Positions 48,095-60,912 of a stretch of DNA of 64,000 bases are shown here, piece after piece. Within the stretch, counting starts at the first letter, position 1. Every line of letters starts with the position of its first letter. Under the pieces are notes generated by a model, which was not told the DNA's origin, did not search any database, and worked only from the letters and a program-made list of their open reading frames with translations. Both the position numbers and the translations under genes were made by a program. Source of the DNA: Filobasidium wieringae (Eukaryota > Basidiomycota > Tremellomycetes > Filobasidiales > Filobasidiaceae); assembly GCA_001600055.1 (NCBI GenBank), contig BCIV01000018.1, forward strand, positions 124,001-188,000. Direction: 5' to 3'.

Positions 48095-49966
48095 ATGTCG
48101 AATTTCGGACCGTTTCTATCTACGTTACATTCTCTGGTTGGGTTGCAGATCATCTCCCGACTGGTCACATTCGGTCTGAATCAATCGCTAATCAGGATAG
48201 CATCGCCAACGGTATATGGAACGGCTGCTATACAATTCGAGCTTATCCGCGAGACTGTGCTTTTTCTAGGCCGGGAGGCTGTCCGGGGTGTGATTCTGAG
48301 GGAAGGCAGACGTGAATCCAAATCAAGTTCCACTTCCCGGGCATTGGCGGAAAGAACAATCGATTTGAGGTTTCTACCGCCAGTATTGGGCATATTTGTG
48401 ATAACGAGCCTCGTGCCGATCTATGTGCACCTACTGCCATCCTCCTCAACCTCACAAGCACTATATTATCCATCCTTGTCATGCTATCTTGCCTCCGCTA
48501 TCTTGGAATTGACCGCGGAACCAGCCATTTTGGGTGCCCAATTGGGCCTGTTTAAATGGAACATACAAGATGCTACCAGCGTTCGAGCAAAGGCGGAAGG
48601 ATTGGCCGTCATAGCTCGGGCTGTCGTCACTTTTGTGTTGATATTGACTGCGAGATATTTGGGACAAGGAGATCGGGACGGGTACACCCTGCTCGGGTTT
48701 GCTTCAGGTCAGATGGCATTTTCCATTACGCTATTAGCTGCTTGGTGCCAAGCTATTGGAACGCAAGCTGGGAAGGACTTGTTTGCGTCAGGCCGTCTTT
48801 ACTATCACAAGGGTCTTCAGTTATGCACACATTTTGAGTGAGTACGCATCGCCGACTGATAACGGGCGCGATCTGAACCAAAAACGTTCAAGCCAATGTA
48901 TAAACATGGTTGCTTCTGATCAAACGAAACTTCTGCGAGCCTTGATCTGTCAATCAGTACTCAAGTATACTCTGACCGAAGGCGACAAATTGGTCGTAGG
49001 GTGGACGAGCCCTCTAGAAGATCAGGGAGCATATGCAATTGCTATCAATTATGGTATGTCAGGTTAGGCATCTTGCATATAGTACCTGACGTTAAGCGGG
49101 TTTATTGGCAGCTTCTCTAATTGTCCGCATAATCTTTCAGCCAATGGAAGAATCAGCTCGTCTGTACTTTTCTTCCACCGCTTTCAACGAGAAGTGTTCA
49201 GGAAGAAGCTCTCGGCAAGCCTTACTCGTCCTGAACAACCTGGTCCGGTTTTCCGTTATACTCTTTATCGTCGCTCTTGCATTTGTTTCGCCAACCATAC
49301 CTCTTCTAGTTGACGTCATCCTCCCGGAGCGATATCGAACAACTTCAGCTGCGACTACCCTCGTTGTCTACCTCAGTATTTATCTCCCTATCATATCGTT
49401 GAATGGCATATTAGAAGCTTTTTTCGCTGCTACTACCGGCATCCAAGACATCGCTGCGCAAAGTGGAGTTCTCGCCGCCTGCTCAGCAATCTTCGGTGTC
49501 ACTCTATTGTTTCTACGAACATTCCGGGCAATCAAAACATCCAACGAGACTAGGATGATTGCCCAAACAAAAATCTCGTGGATCAATCCTGAGAGTTCGT
49601 TGGTCTTTGCTAACGCTGCCCAGATGTTATGTCGTGTTGCATATGCAAGCAAACACGCCCGCGGTGTAGCATCGCGAACGAAGCAAGCAGACCAGACCAG
49701 ACCCTTTATTTTCTGTCTGACTCCAGGCCGCTTGACACTCTTTACGGTCACGGTGGCGGCAGTCATTTGTCGCATATACCCTGTTGGTTTTGGCCCATTG
49801 CAGCAGATCGCCGTCACAGCCGCTATGGGTGTATGCTGTGTTGGTGCAATGTGAGTTTCAATCGAACATCCTCTTGCGCAACATCACTGAATCTTGTGTT
49901 ACAAGCTTTCTGGATGAGCGTAGTCAGTGGTACAGCGCTGCGGACTCTGGTATCAAGGACCAGTAA
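48095..49966 (+). CDS. RFT1: RFT1, ER membrane protein of lipid-linked oligosaccharide translocation
   Basis: Four exons. The start MSNFGPFLSTLHSLVGLQII is followed by SRLVTFGLNQSLIRIASPTV, YGTAAIQFELIRETVLFLGR and EAVRG, the strongly conserved N-terminal RFT1 block. Later exons carry [46 protein letters not shown] and YLPIISLNGILEAFF, all typical of RFT1, and the protein ends DERSQWYSAADSGIKDQ. It is a MATE-like protein of many membrane helices in the ER, needed for Man5GlcNAc2-PP-dolichol supply to N-glycosylation. It starts about 200 bases after the MITE and is convergent with the next gene, only 38 bases between stops. Confidence 0.92.
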
Positions 49967-50003
49967 ATGACGTATTCCGAGAAGCTGTGCTGGAGTTTGA
50001 CTT

Positions 50004-52002
50004 TTAAGGAGTAGCCGTTGAGCTTAGCAAGGCAGAAGTCGATCCCCGCACCGCAAGTGGAAATTCTGGTCCTTGCCATAAATGAGGCATCTTCGCATCT
50101 GGAGTTGACATATATATCATTGATACGGGCTGTGAAATTGGTTCAGTCTGGGTGAGCATAATCCTAGTAGAACAAAGCTTACGGGTAAGGTTTGCAATTC
50201 ATTTGGTTTGGCTTTGGCCTTCTTTGTTCCAGTCGGCAGTGCCGCTTTCTCGTCATTGTTTAGAGTTTTACGTCGATCCGTACTGTTCGAAGGGTTTCTG
50301 GATGAGGCAGTGCTACTAGCCGCTTCGTTACCGGCCGTTGACATAGATGTCCTTTTGCTCCTCGACACCTTTTCGGGCAGACGGACAGCTGCCTCCAGAA
50401 GATAAATCATTAGCGCAATGCCGCACAGAAGCCCTATAGTGGAATTCACTGAATCAACACAATCAATCAGTTTATACGGCTTTTAAGCGGACGGAATCAT
50501 GGAGACACAGACAAACAGATATACCCGCAACGCCAACAGCCATTTGCATATGCTTGAGATTATTTTGCCTTGCACTGTTTGTATACGAATGTCGGACCGG
50601 TCTCCGTCTTTCGATATTCACTCGCGACTTACGCTATGCGATTGCTCCGTGCACGCACGTAATCCGGATCAAGTCGATTATCCCTGGCCCTTGCATTGCT
50701 GATATCTGGAGAGACTGTATCAGAGCGGCTGATTGTACTACGTTCCCCCTTGAGTCTGGTCCGAGGCTTCTCATGTTCCAGCTGATCTGTTTGAGCCATG
50801 GACGTGATGTCACCAGGAAATTTATTGGATGCACCCTCCGAATGCAACACATCTGGAAGATTCGTTTCCAGGTCTTTCCTTTTGTCCGAAATCTTGCTGC
50901 TGCTGTCGCTCAACAAAGATCTGATCTTAGACAATGTTTCGGGGTTATTGTCAGGTTGGCTTTTGAGCTTTGTATATAGGGCTTTGAGTTTCTCTCGATC
51001 CCTTTTGTGCGTCTTCACGCCATTCGTATCTTCGCCTCCCAATGTTTCCTTTTTCGAAGGGAGAGGAGAAGACCCTAACGCTGTCGTGGCTACATCTACA
51101 TTCGGTTGTCCTGGTTCAGCAGCCTGAAGCTCGCTTACTTCACTGCAGCCTGGCAAATATCCTGGAGCCGAGGGGACCCCGCTCTCCCACCAGAGCTTTT
51201 GATCACCCGCCGGTCTGGCCTTATCGAACCCAATTGGAAATGGCCATATTTGGGGACGGTTTCTCGACGAAGATAATTGTGCGGAGGGGTGTGTTTTGCC
51301 CCAGGGGTCCAATTGTTGACTGAGCTTGGTTTCTGTGGTCACAGCGACAAGCTTGCCACCTACCCTAGATGAGGTATCCTTGCTCCTACTTGATGACGAT
51401 GCTTTTTTCGGCTCGACGCTCTGATCGGCTATACCTTCTTCTGTCTGATCATTGCCATCTGAGAGCCGAGAAGACGCGCTACTGTAATAATTCCACAAAA
51501 GAACGCAACTGAAAGGTATGGTTAACAGGAGCGGCAGGGACGAGTGACAACCACATGTACCTAAGCGAAACAAGCAGCCTGTGTATATAGTTGACGTCCA
51601 GCAGTGCTATGTCGGGCGATATTCCGATCGTGTTAACCGCTAAACTAAGCAGTACGAGGACACCGCCAGCTTGTACAACGGTAGTCAGGGGCTTTCTGTG
51701 AGGTCGCATGTTCATAAATTCAATCACTGTTCAGGGTTCACGGCCATGTGGAAGGATACTCACCGGTCTGCCAGACTATTAAGGCCAGGATTAACGTAAC
51801 CTACCCAAAAAGTGCTGGCTAAGATGCACAGTATCAAGACAGTTGGACCCAGACTGGTTTGCCATGAGACATCGGGATACTTCATCTGTATCGGAAATGG
51901 TGCGTTGTTTTGAGATGCTTGAGGGGATTGATATCGATATGCCGCTAGCCAAGCCTCGTAGGAGTGATGATCAACGTGTGCTCTTGGATAATGCATATTC
52001 AT
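50004..52002 (-). CDS. Unrecognised membrane protein with a long hydrophilic loop
   Basis: Exons from 52002: MNMHYPRAHVDHHSYEAWLA with a hydrophobic segment (TVLILCILASTFWVGYV), then KPLTTVVQAGGVLVLLSLAV and VNYIHRLLVSL. A long Ser/Lys/Asp-rich region follows with basic repeats (KTHKRDREKLKALYTKLKSQ). A last hydrophobic helix (TIGLLCGIALMIYLLEAAV) precedes another basic Ser-rich stretch and a final exon ending PDAKMPHLWQGPEF...STATP-stop. At least three membrane segments are likely. Exon joints were chosen by frame. No family recognised; it could be an ER or nuclear-envelope protein. Confidence 0.55.
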
Positions 52003-52408
52003 TGTGAGAATGAACGAACCCTATGTGCAGGAGTCGGACTGGATCGCTGAGATCATGAGATCCATGAGATCTGTGATGTATCGATATTCATTAAGTATCG
52101 TGCTCGCGCTGCTCGCTTTCACGGATAAATGCACTGAAACGCGCAGACACACACAAAACAGAAGGGACAAACAATCAATGGATGCAAAATTATCGGTAAT
52201 TACGTCATACGAAGATGCGGTTCCGTCGCGTTTGTTTAGGCATTATCATTATTATTATTATACTAATTGAAGTGTTGGGTTATTCTAATTATTATTCTCG
52301 ACCATCTATCATGCATCTATACCATATACAACATACAGCTAAGAGGCCACAAGCAAAATAAGCCATCATATATCACACTTGCACATCCACTGACCACTGG
52401 AACTATCC

Positions 52409-54301
52409 ATGGCCCAGCTTGGCGCTGATCAAAGGGGAAGCCATCAGGTCAAATCGTTATCGGAAATTTTGCAAGCGCAACATGACATAGACCGCATCCC
52501 GTCAGGTGGAGAAGTTCCGAAGGACAGAAGTCATGAACAGCGCATTGGCGAGACTGGATACGGCCAAGAAGGATCAAACACGACCCGTACCACATATCGC
52601 CAACCTGTGTTGTCGGACAGTAACCAAGAGACATCCTACTATGAAGACGGGCCGCTTATGATTCAGGCTGCTTTCGCAGCGCAGGCCATGGAGATGACTC
52701 AGACGAACCCTGTAGACGCGGATATGGGTGGAAACTCGGTTGGAGACGAGTCCGAAGCTGCTGGAGCGTTGCGTTCAAGCCAGCGGGATCCATGTAGTCC
52801 GCACCACGAGAACCATGACGATCAATTCTTACAATACGAAAGCTCAACCGCCACGACTGCCAATCTAAGCGGCTCTAAGAAAAGGAAGATGTCAGAAGAG
52901 TTATCGACTGGCGCCCATAAATATCGAAATATCAGTACATACCCACGACGATGTTCACAGTTCCCAACACTTCCAGACTCCATGAATACCTCGCCTGAAG
53001 AGCAGCACTCTGACGCCAGACTCCCGCCAGCTTACAACAACCCGATCTCTCAGCCTTCAAAAGAAGTCGCAATGCCTGTAGACTACCCTCAAGCCGATGC
53101 CTCCCATCATGATCTCAAATGTTACCCACCCGCTAATATAGCGATCCGCAAAAAAAGCCATATTTCTGCAGAGCAGAAACGTCGGGCTGCGATCAAATCA
53201 GGTTACGAAGCGCTCTATCGTGTGATTCCGGCTCTCAGAGATGCAGGGTTATCGGAAGGCAAAGGTCGTGGCGGCAGTGGCCCAGGAGGTGGAGGTGCGC
53301 TGGAAAGGGGAGGGGAAAATCACAGTCCTACTCAAGCATCGCCCTTCCATGCTATCGACGGAGAAGACAGTTCCACTCCTGTAACACCCATATCTTCGGG
53401 GAAGGACAAGCCTTCGAGAAGACAGGCGTCAATAAAGGCTGACGTGCACGCTCAGCACGAGGCGCCTGATTGGAGAAATTACCCTCGAGGACAGCAATTT
53501 GACGAGGTGGGCAGACCGATTCGGCCGGGCGTCCGGTCCGTCTTCCCTCTGGTGAGACAGCCTGGCAGCGAAATCAGTGACGGTAGACAAGGGCCTCGCA
53601 GTGAAAGTGTAGTATTACAAAAAAGTGAGAGAACGTATTTCTCGGCATTATCATCTCATTTGTGCCTGACTTTTGATAATACTTGAAACAAAGCTGTTCA
53701 TTATCTCAGACGAGAACAAGCAATTCGATCTCATTCGATACAACGCCTCAAATCGCTACGTTACCTAGCAACGCAAGTATTCCCCGATCACGATCATTCC
53801 CATCTTGGACTTGGACCAAGACTCGTAGAGGCTGATCTCGACCCCTTCACTTTCCCGAGCACGAACCATGATGATGCTCAAGGTCTTGGGCCTTCGTTGC
53901 AAACATATGGGTATGCGCACCGTCAACCCTTATACGATAATGCCAACGGGGATGAAGGCGGACAGACCAAGGGCTCCGATAAACGTAGCATGACCGAAAT
54001 ATTCAACGATGCTAGCGTGGAGCAGGAGCACCTGGATCCACTTCACCAGGAGGTACGATCGCCATCATACGATGCACATACTCGTGGGCATCACCGGCTT
54101 TCTTCAACACTGGCAACTGTTCTAGCTACGACACCAGGGGGAGCATTGTTCGACCAAGGGTCCATCGCAGCGCAACGTGTGAATCAAGGGGATGGCGGCC
54201 ATCCCAAGCAGTCTGATGAATTGAGCAGGCAACGCGTCCTCGTGGACTGGGAAGGAGAGTGGGAGGGCGCTGCTTTTCTTGGTACTGAAGAACCCGACTG
54301 A
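52409..54301 (+). CDS. bHLH transcription factor with a very long loop
   Basis: Two exons joined at KSERT-REQAIRSHS by an intron starting GTATTTCTCGG near 53634. The first 245 residues are Ser/Gln-rich with an NLS-like SKKRKMSE. The basic region RKKSHISAEQKRRAAIKSG has H-x3-E-x3-R, the E-box (CACGTG) contact set, followed by helix 1 YEALYRVIPALRDAG. A Gly/Ser/Pro-rich loop of about 115 residues separates it from helix 2 (SVVLQKSERTREQAIRSHSI), which runs on to QRLKSLRYLATQ. The C-terminus is acidic. The ATG at 52409 follows a CTATCC context and is the first in the frame. It should bind DNA as a dimer; the target genes are unknown. Confidence 0.8.
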
Positions 54302-54396
54302 CCTGGAAGTCGATAAAAATTATCGATTTCGGATATATCAAGCAAGGTAGATTAATGAACGTTACAATTCGCACAGAGTATTGAAAGGATCTTCGG

Positions 54397-55507
54397 TCAA
54401 AATCTCGTCTTTCGTTTCCTCCCCGTGAACTGAGATAGAATGAATCAGCGAGAAGGAACCATGCATATCCCAATGTAGGAGCCTGACCTTGGAATCTCTT
54501 GGCACATGTTCAACTCCTTTCCTTTGCCGGTACAGCTCCTTCTTCTTTAAAATCCAGTCCTTATCCACAGCTCCTATGGCCTTCTTCCCCTTAAGCTTCC
54601 TGCTCGCCAATGCCTTAGCTTTCCGTCGTTTCTCGTTTTTGACCTTGGTATAATTCGGATCGTCCGCCTCTCCTCCCTCACTCAGTCCCTGAGGGATCTC
54701 TTGATGGCCGACCATCAAGCACAAGTACATTTTTCGTTTCTTCGTGGAATTTGGATAGTCGACGACTACCCCTCCACCGAAACCAGCCCGCTGCGCGCAT
54801 GTGGTGAGCATGTGAACCTGGTCGTCCGACGATGGATAGAACTGAAAGACCGCTCGGGAAGGATTACGTAGACAACCGTGAAGAGTCGTGAAGAAACGAG
54901 TGATTCTTTGGGCAGGTGAGTGAGACGCTGCATCAGCATTCAGTAGCCACTGGAGAACGGAGATGCTGGGTTATCGAAAAGTGTTATCAGGCCAGATTAC
55001 GCCGGGACCGCAGTTTCGCTCGTCCCCTCTCACCTGATTGCACCGTCAAATGTACCTGGCCGGAATCCAAAGCCATGTCCTATATCGTGCAAGAAAAGAT
55101 CCCCCTCGACCTGCCTCTCTACTGCCACCTCTAACATGCTCGGTGAAACATCCACTCCAACCCAATAGTGTCCGTCCTCATCCAAGATTTCTCCGGAAAG
55201 TCCTGAGCCGCATCCAACGTCCAAGAGATACTTAGCTTCATCGTCAGGCAATGCGAGGAGTTCCAATGCCCGATCTGTCATCTCCGCCTGGATCATTTGG
55301 ATACGAGTACTGGTGATGGTTCGAACGCTATTCAGTCGTATTTCACGATGAGGAAGTCTTCATACTGACTTGGCTGTGTATTTTTTAGCTTCGGTATCTC
55401 CATAAAACTTCGCAAGAGTTTCGACAACGATGAATGACAGGGCCAGCAAATTGAGACCTAAATGAACTCACGATCTCAGGAGGTGCGATCTCTTCCGGCC
55501 GAGACAT
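54397..55507 (-). CDS. BUD23: BUD23, 18S rRNA (guanine-N7) methyltransferase
   Basis: Starts MSRPEEIAPPEI at 55507. SAM motif I reads YLLDVGCGSGLSGEILDEDG, followed by WVGVDVSPSMLEVA, FLHDIGHGFGFRPGTFDGAI and, over an intron, ISVLQWLLNADA. The C-terminal WBS_methylT region has VVVDYPNSTKKRKMYLCLMV, a Lys-rich stretch, DKDWILKKKELYRQRKGVEH and, after the last intron, VPRDSK-FTGRKRKTRF-stop. Bud23 with Trm112 methylates G1575 (yeast numbering) of 18S rRNA in the nucleus and aids 40S export. It is convergent with the bHLH gene, about 95 bases between stops. Confidence 0.93.
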
Positions 55508-55861
55508 GATTATGACAAGTAGACTCTACGTATTTAGTTGTGTAGCACTCAGTGGTTGAGGGGATACGGAGAGTCACTGAGCCTGAAGATAACTCGCACT
55601 ACTTTGGCAGTTGGTAGCTTGGCAGGTAAATAATTGTTGGCCTGAGGTAACGTAATATGCGTAACAAGTTCGCGTCGCCTAGATTGTGGGTAGATAGCTA
55701 CGGTTTACTCTACCATAGCTACTCTATCTACGATTCGTAGATCTCTGTAGTCTGTAGATCGCTTCAAGTCGCAATTCTTAGTCAGAGTATTCTACTTCGT
55801 CATCCTTGCACTCCAGTCGACCTTCCAGCCTTATTGCTCTAACGGTAAAATTCAAAATTCC
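55508..55861. promoter_or_regulatory. Divergent BUD23/BET3 intergenic region
   Basis: About 350 bases between two divergent start codons. A TAGATAGCTACGG/CCATAGCTACTCTATC quasi-palindrome lies at 55690-55725. No gene is seen. Confidence 0.35.
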
Positions 55862-56845
<984 letters not shown>

Positions 56846-57008
56846 GGCTCTGCCCAGCCTCCCATGCTTCTTAAGAGGTCTATCAAAGACTGTTCTGAGC
56901 CAATTTCTTTCGTACATCTTATGTCAATGCTGTGCAGACTGGGTATAACCATATGTATCGAGTCGCTAATTACATGCATGTCTCACGGACATCATCGCCA
57001 GTGCCATC

Positions 57009-58974
57009 CTAGTCACCTCCGTTATGGTCTTGTAGCTCACGCTCTCTCTTTCTCATAGAATCCCTGTAATCCTGAGGTATTGCAGACGAATAAGCGGTAG
57101 ATGAATTCGCTTCGCCGCATGACATGTCTTCGTCGCGACCTTGACCGTCCTCTTCAATGGGTCTCTGGGTACCATCAGGAAGATTAGTCTCGGCAGCGCA
57201 ATCTAGAGCGAGATTTAGGCTGAGAGGTTCTTGGGTTTCGGTGTGGCGAGCGCTAGTATTACCCTCGTGTTCAGACCGTCTGCTTAGCTCAGCATCCCTA
57301 ATATCAGGCGAGCCGCTCTCGACATGTCCTGTCGGGTAATTTGTGATATCATTCAACACGATAGCTATCGGATTGCCGTTCCCTTGAGAGGCATTCTCAC
57401 GGGTACGATCAGAATGAGTCTGATACGCTGTATCCGCCTCCGCTTCGGCAACCAATGAGAAGCGACTTCGATTGAAGCAGTTGGTGCTTAGACTTTCGTG
57501 GCTCAATAGTACGGACAAGTGAGCTTACCAAACAGGGCATTGTCCGTTATTTTTGAGCCAAGGAACCAAACAAGAGTCATGGAAGATGTGTCTAGTAAAA
57601 GATAGTCAATGATTGCCCAACAAATGGACATGTTAAATCATCTCACCTGCAGGGTACGAGAATGATCGTTTCCTCAAGATGGAACTCTTCTAGGCATACG
57701 TTGCAAGTCGAGTTGCGTTTCGTAATCTCACCTAAGGTACCAGTTAGGAGTAGTGATGAAGCGACGCTCTCTGGCAGACGTACTATAGTTCGTTTCATCC
57801 AGCGAGATCCTGGGTAACCCTTGTATGACAAGCTCAGTGGCTGGTGGAGGATGGTTTTGTTGACCCGCTGCTTCCATCAGCCTTTCCATCACCCCGTCAA
57901 AGCCCTCTGTTTTGAACATCCGGATCGTCGTGAACAACCATTGTACGTCCAGAAAGTGTGGCAGCTGCACCCTTACCCTGTGAGAATACATAATCGCCAA
58001 GTCTGCCATGCTCATCAAAATCCATCCCCAACGTATGATCACCCCAGGGAAGCTCAGCTAGTTGAGGGTTCATGAGCCGCACGACTAAAGCTTGCATCAT
58101 GCCCTCGATCGTGGCCGAATCGTCCAGTGATTGGTCCGTTGAGGTCTGATCTCTCGATCTACCGTTTCTCACAGGACGATCGAGAGTGAAAGATACACCT
58201 CTAGTCCTTGTTGCAGCCGTCCCAAAGATCCCCCCAACAATCTCCTCCAGATCCAGGCTACGATCCGCATTATGTGCATTATGTGATCGATCGGTTGAAC
58301 CGGGAGAAGGAAAGCCTGGCGACTGATCGAACCGATCGGTAGCTTCTTCAGTCGGGGAATCCATAAGTGGTACCCGTCCGCCTGGCTGACGGTTTATTCT
58401 TGAATTTGATCCAAAACTGATAGTTCCGCCAAATACCGAACCAGATCCGGTTGGCGATCCTAGCTGAAATGTTCGAACAGTCGGGCCCTGGCTGCTTTCG
58501 TCGGAATCGGAAATGGCGCTGCCAGGCGTTATACCAAGCACATTGCCCAGCATACCTAGAAACCCGCTCCCACTTCCGTTTGGAGGTGGTACATGACCGT
58601 TTGTTGGCCGATTGCCTATCATGGAGGGCGGATTGAAGGAGCTTGTGAACCCGCCTGGAATTTGCGGTGAAGGAGGATCCCTCTGTTCGATCTCGGCTGA
58701 GCCCTCTGATTGCCAACCATCTTCACTCGCCAGATCTCTCTACTTTGTGGTAAGACTCTTACTGATTCAAACTGCATGAGTTAACTCACGCTTTCAACAA
58801 AATCCGACATACAATGCGGACAGAGAGGCAGATCGAGGTCGCTCTCTTTGACGGGGTCGGCAAAATAACTATCACACTACCACCGTAGTATAATTAGCTT
58901 GAGTTGGCATAGGATTGAAGCCATAAACTGACTTGATAGCAATGCCACCTTGATTGAGGCGGGATGGTAGGCAT
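57009..58974 (-). CDS. RNF126/RNF115-like RING-H2 E3 ubiquitin ligase
   Basis: Starts MPTIPPQSRWHCYQ at 58974; the first intron joins it to CDSYFADP...LPLCPHCMSDFVES, forming the N-terminal C-x2-C zinc ribbon of RNF126/BCA2 proteins. A long Gly/Ser-rich middle follows. Near the end VIQGLPRISL precedes the RING-H2: STCNVCLEEFHLEETIILVP-C, HIFHDSCLVPWLKNNGQCPV-C, with exon joints inside the ring. The C-terminus is Ser/Glu-rich and ends ELQDHNGGD. Such ligases ubiquitinate misfolded or mislocalised proteins in the cytosol. Several introns; the borders near the ring are firm, those in the middle less so. Confidence 0.8.
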
Positions 58975-59531
58975 GAATAGGGATGTGAGTGCGGGAGAGG
59001 GAAGCTGTTTGCACGATACCCGGTCTCGTAGCTGATTTGTTTGTGAACTCGATGAATATCCAGTTATATCGATCTGAGCAATGTTGTTGTCAGACTGTTC
59101 GAAGGCAAATACTGTACGATGTCGGTGGGCATCGGAAGCTGGGAAGCAATAGCTTGGATAGTTAAAGAAACCTGAGTAATGAGTAATTGATGACGTAAGC
59201 TGCACTCACGGACATAGGACATCCTCCCTGAAAGATGCTTATTACTAACTACTGACATGTACTACCATGATACGAGGCCTGCTAGGATACTAATCTTGAG
59301 CGAAACTCGAAGTTATCTGGGAAGACTTATTATATCTCCCTTGTCAGTAGTCCTGATTGTCTCGTGTTTCCTCTCAAGTGTTGTCGGCCACCGACCAGTT
59401 GCGTATCGAAATTCTTGCGGTTTCGTCTAGCCAAAGGTCGGCAATCTATGCCTCTCCAATTACACGCCACCGGTAAAGGTATCTGGTTAGTAGTTCGAAT
59501 CATATCTCCTCAGTATTCTACTTGTTAGCTA
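58975..59531. promoter_or_regulatory. Divergent region between RING-H2 gene and unknown gene
   Basis: About 560 bases with no supported gene. Contains only short ORFs with no conserved motif; taken as promoter sequence. Confidence 0.3.
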
Positions 59532-60900
59532 ATGCGATCTGTGCTGAATACCAGGGGTCAGGGCAGCTTAAGAGATAATTGCAGTACATCGCGCGGGCGT
59601 CCTCAGAAGCCTATCGGGTCAGCAATACGGGCGCACAAGGCGAAGTCATGTTTAGCGAGAACTGCCTCTGAAGAGATGAGGGATCATGCCACAGCTTCAT
59701 CCTTTGACTCGATGATGCAGCCTTGTCCGCATAAGAACAAGGTTGTTTCCAGTCCGACTGGACCTCGTGGGCTAGTAGTGTCGCCATCCTCTTCACAGGA
59801 CATGTCCTTGCCATTCAACATGCCCGTATGCAGCGTCGTACCTGATTTATCAAGACGTAAGTGGTCTAACATGCCGTTAGCTTCCATACTAAATCCTCAT
59901 CCTATCAGCGACGGCACCCGTCGTGGATGAACAGTTAAATCGTGAAGCGTGTCTAGAGTCAGCGGACTTGGAAAATCTGGATAACATATTTCCGCCAAAT
60001 GAGCACATAGTTTTCGACCACACCTCCAATAGCATGTCTCATACCTCGTTGAAACGCTTCAAGCCCTATCCTTCCCTCGGACTGCGGCAAACTATGCGTC
60101 GATTCTCTGGTCCTATCAAGCCAACTTCTTCACTACCTTGCGCTGTGAGGCCTAGTGAACCTGTTTCATCTCGTCTATCTGACCAACACGGGACCTACAA
60201 CCTGGACTGTGATACTGAGCAGGCGAGCGGTAGCCTGGGAGATGGCTTGGAAGAGTGCGGGCCGTCTCTAGCCAATTGTTTCACTTTGGAGGCTGCGGCT
60301 ACAAACGCACACTCAGCCTCCGAAAGATCTCGCGTAGTCAAAAGACCGTTAGGGGACAGCAAGCCTAAAACCTTGTGGAGCGAGAACTCTTTATACCAAT
60401 CGGATACTTGTGGTCAAGATAAAATCACTCACCCACGGTCGTTGTGTACGACTGACTGTGTTGACAGAGAGCTGGAGACTGCTAGCGCACAATCAGGGTG
60501 CAACGCGACGCGGAATGTAATGCGAGATCACATGACAGATGCCGCAGCAGTACCATCACATAGCAAAAGCTCAGAGTGTACAAATGCGCGTCGTCGATTA
60601 GAGGGAAAGATCAACTACGACGACGAAACCGTTGCCGTGCAAAACAACAGTCCCTCGAACAGATCTATAGGATACAACGAGGATTGTGGTTCTCCAGCAG
60701 ATGTCGTAACTCTCTACCAGTCGTTACACGCTCTGTCTCCTTTGTACAGAACACCGCAAGACACAGGCAACTGGATACAGCCCGGGCCTTTATCCGAGAA
60801 TGACAGGCTAGAGGTATTCATGGCGGTTACTCGCAGATTGGAAGCCGATCGAGAGAGCTTAAGCCAGAGCTTTCCGTTCGCATCTGATTCGAAGACTTGA
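59532..60900 (+). CDS. Unrecognised hydrophilic protein, two exons
   Basis: Exon 1 (MRSVLNTRGQGSLRDNCSTS ... VVPDLSR) ends at a GTAAGTGG donor near 59859. The acceptor CATCCTATCAG joins it to PTAPVVDEQLNREACLESAD, which runs on to FASDSKT-stop at 60900. The protein is Ser/Asn/Asp-rich with no membrane segment or clear domain; a short FKPYPSLGLRQTMRRFSGP block stands out. It may be a regulatory or cell-cycle protein, but nothing supports a function. The next reading frame starts only about 12 bases downstream, so the 3' structure is uncertain. Confidence 0.5.
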
Positions 60901-60912
60901 AACGCTCTAACT

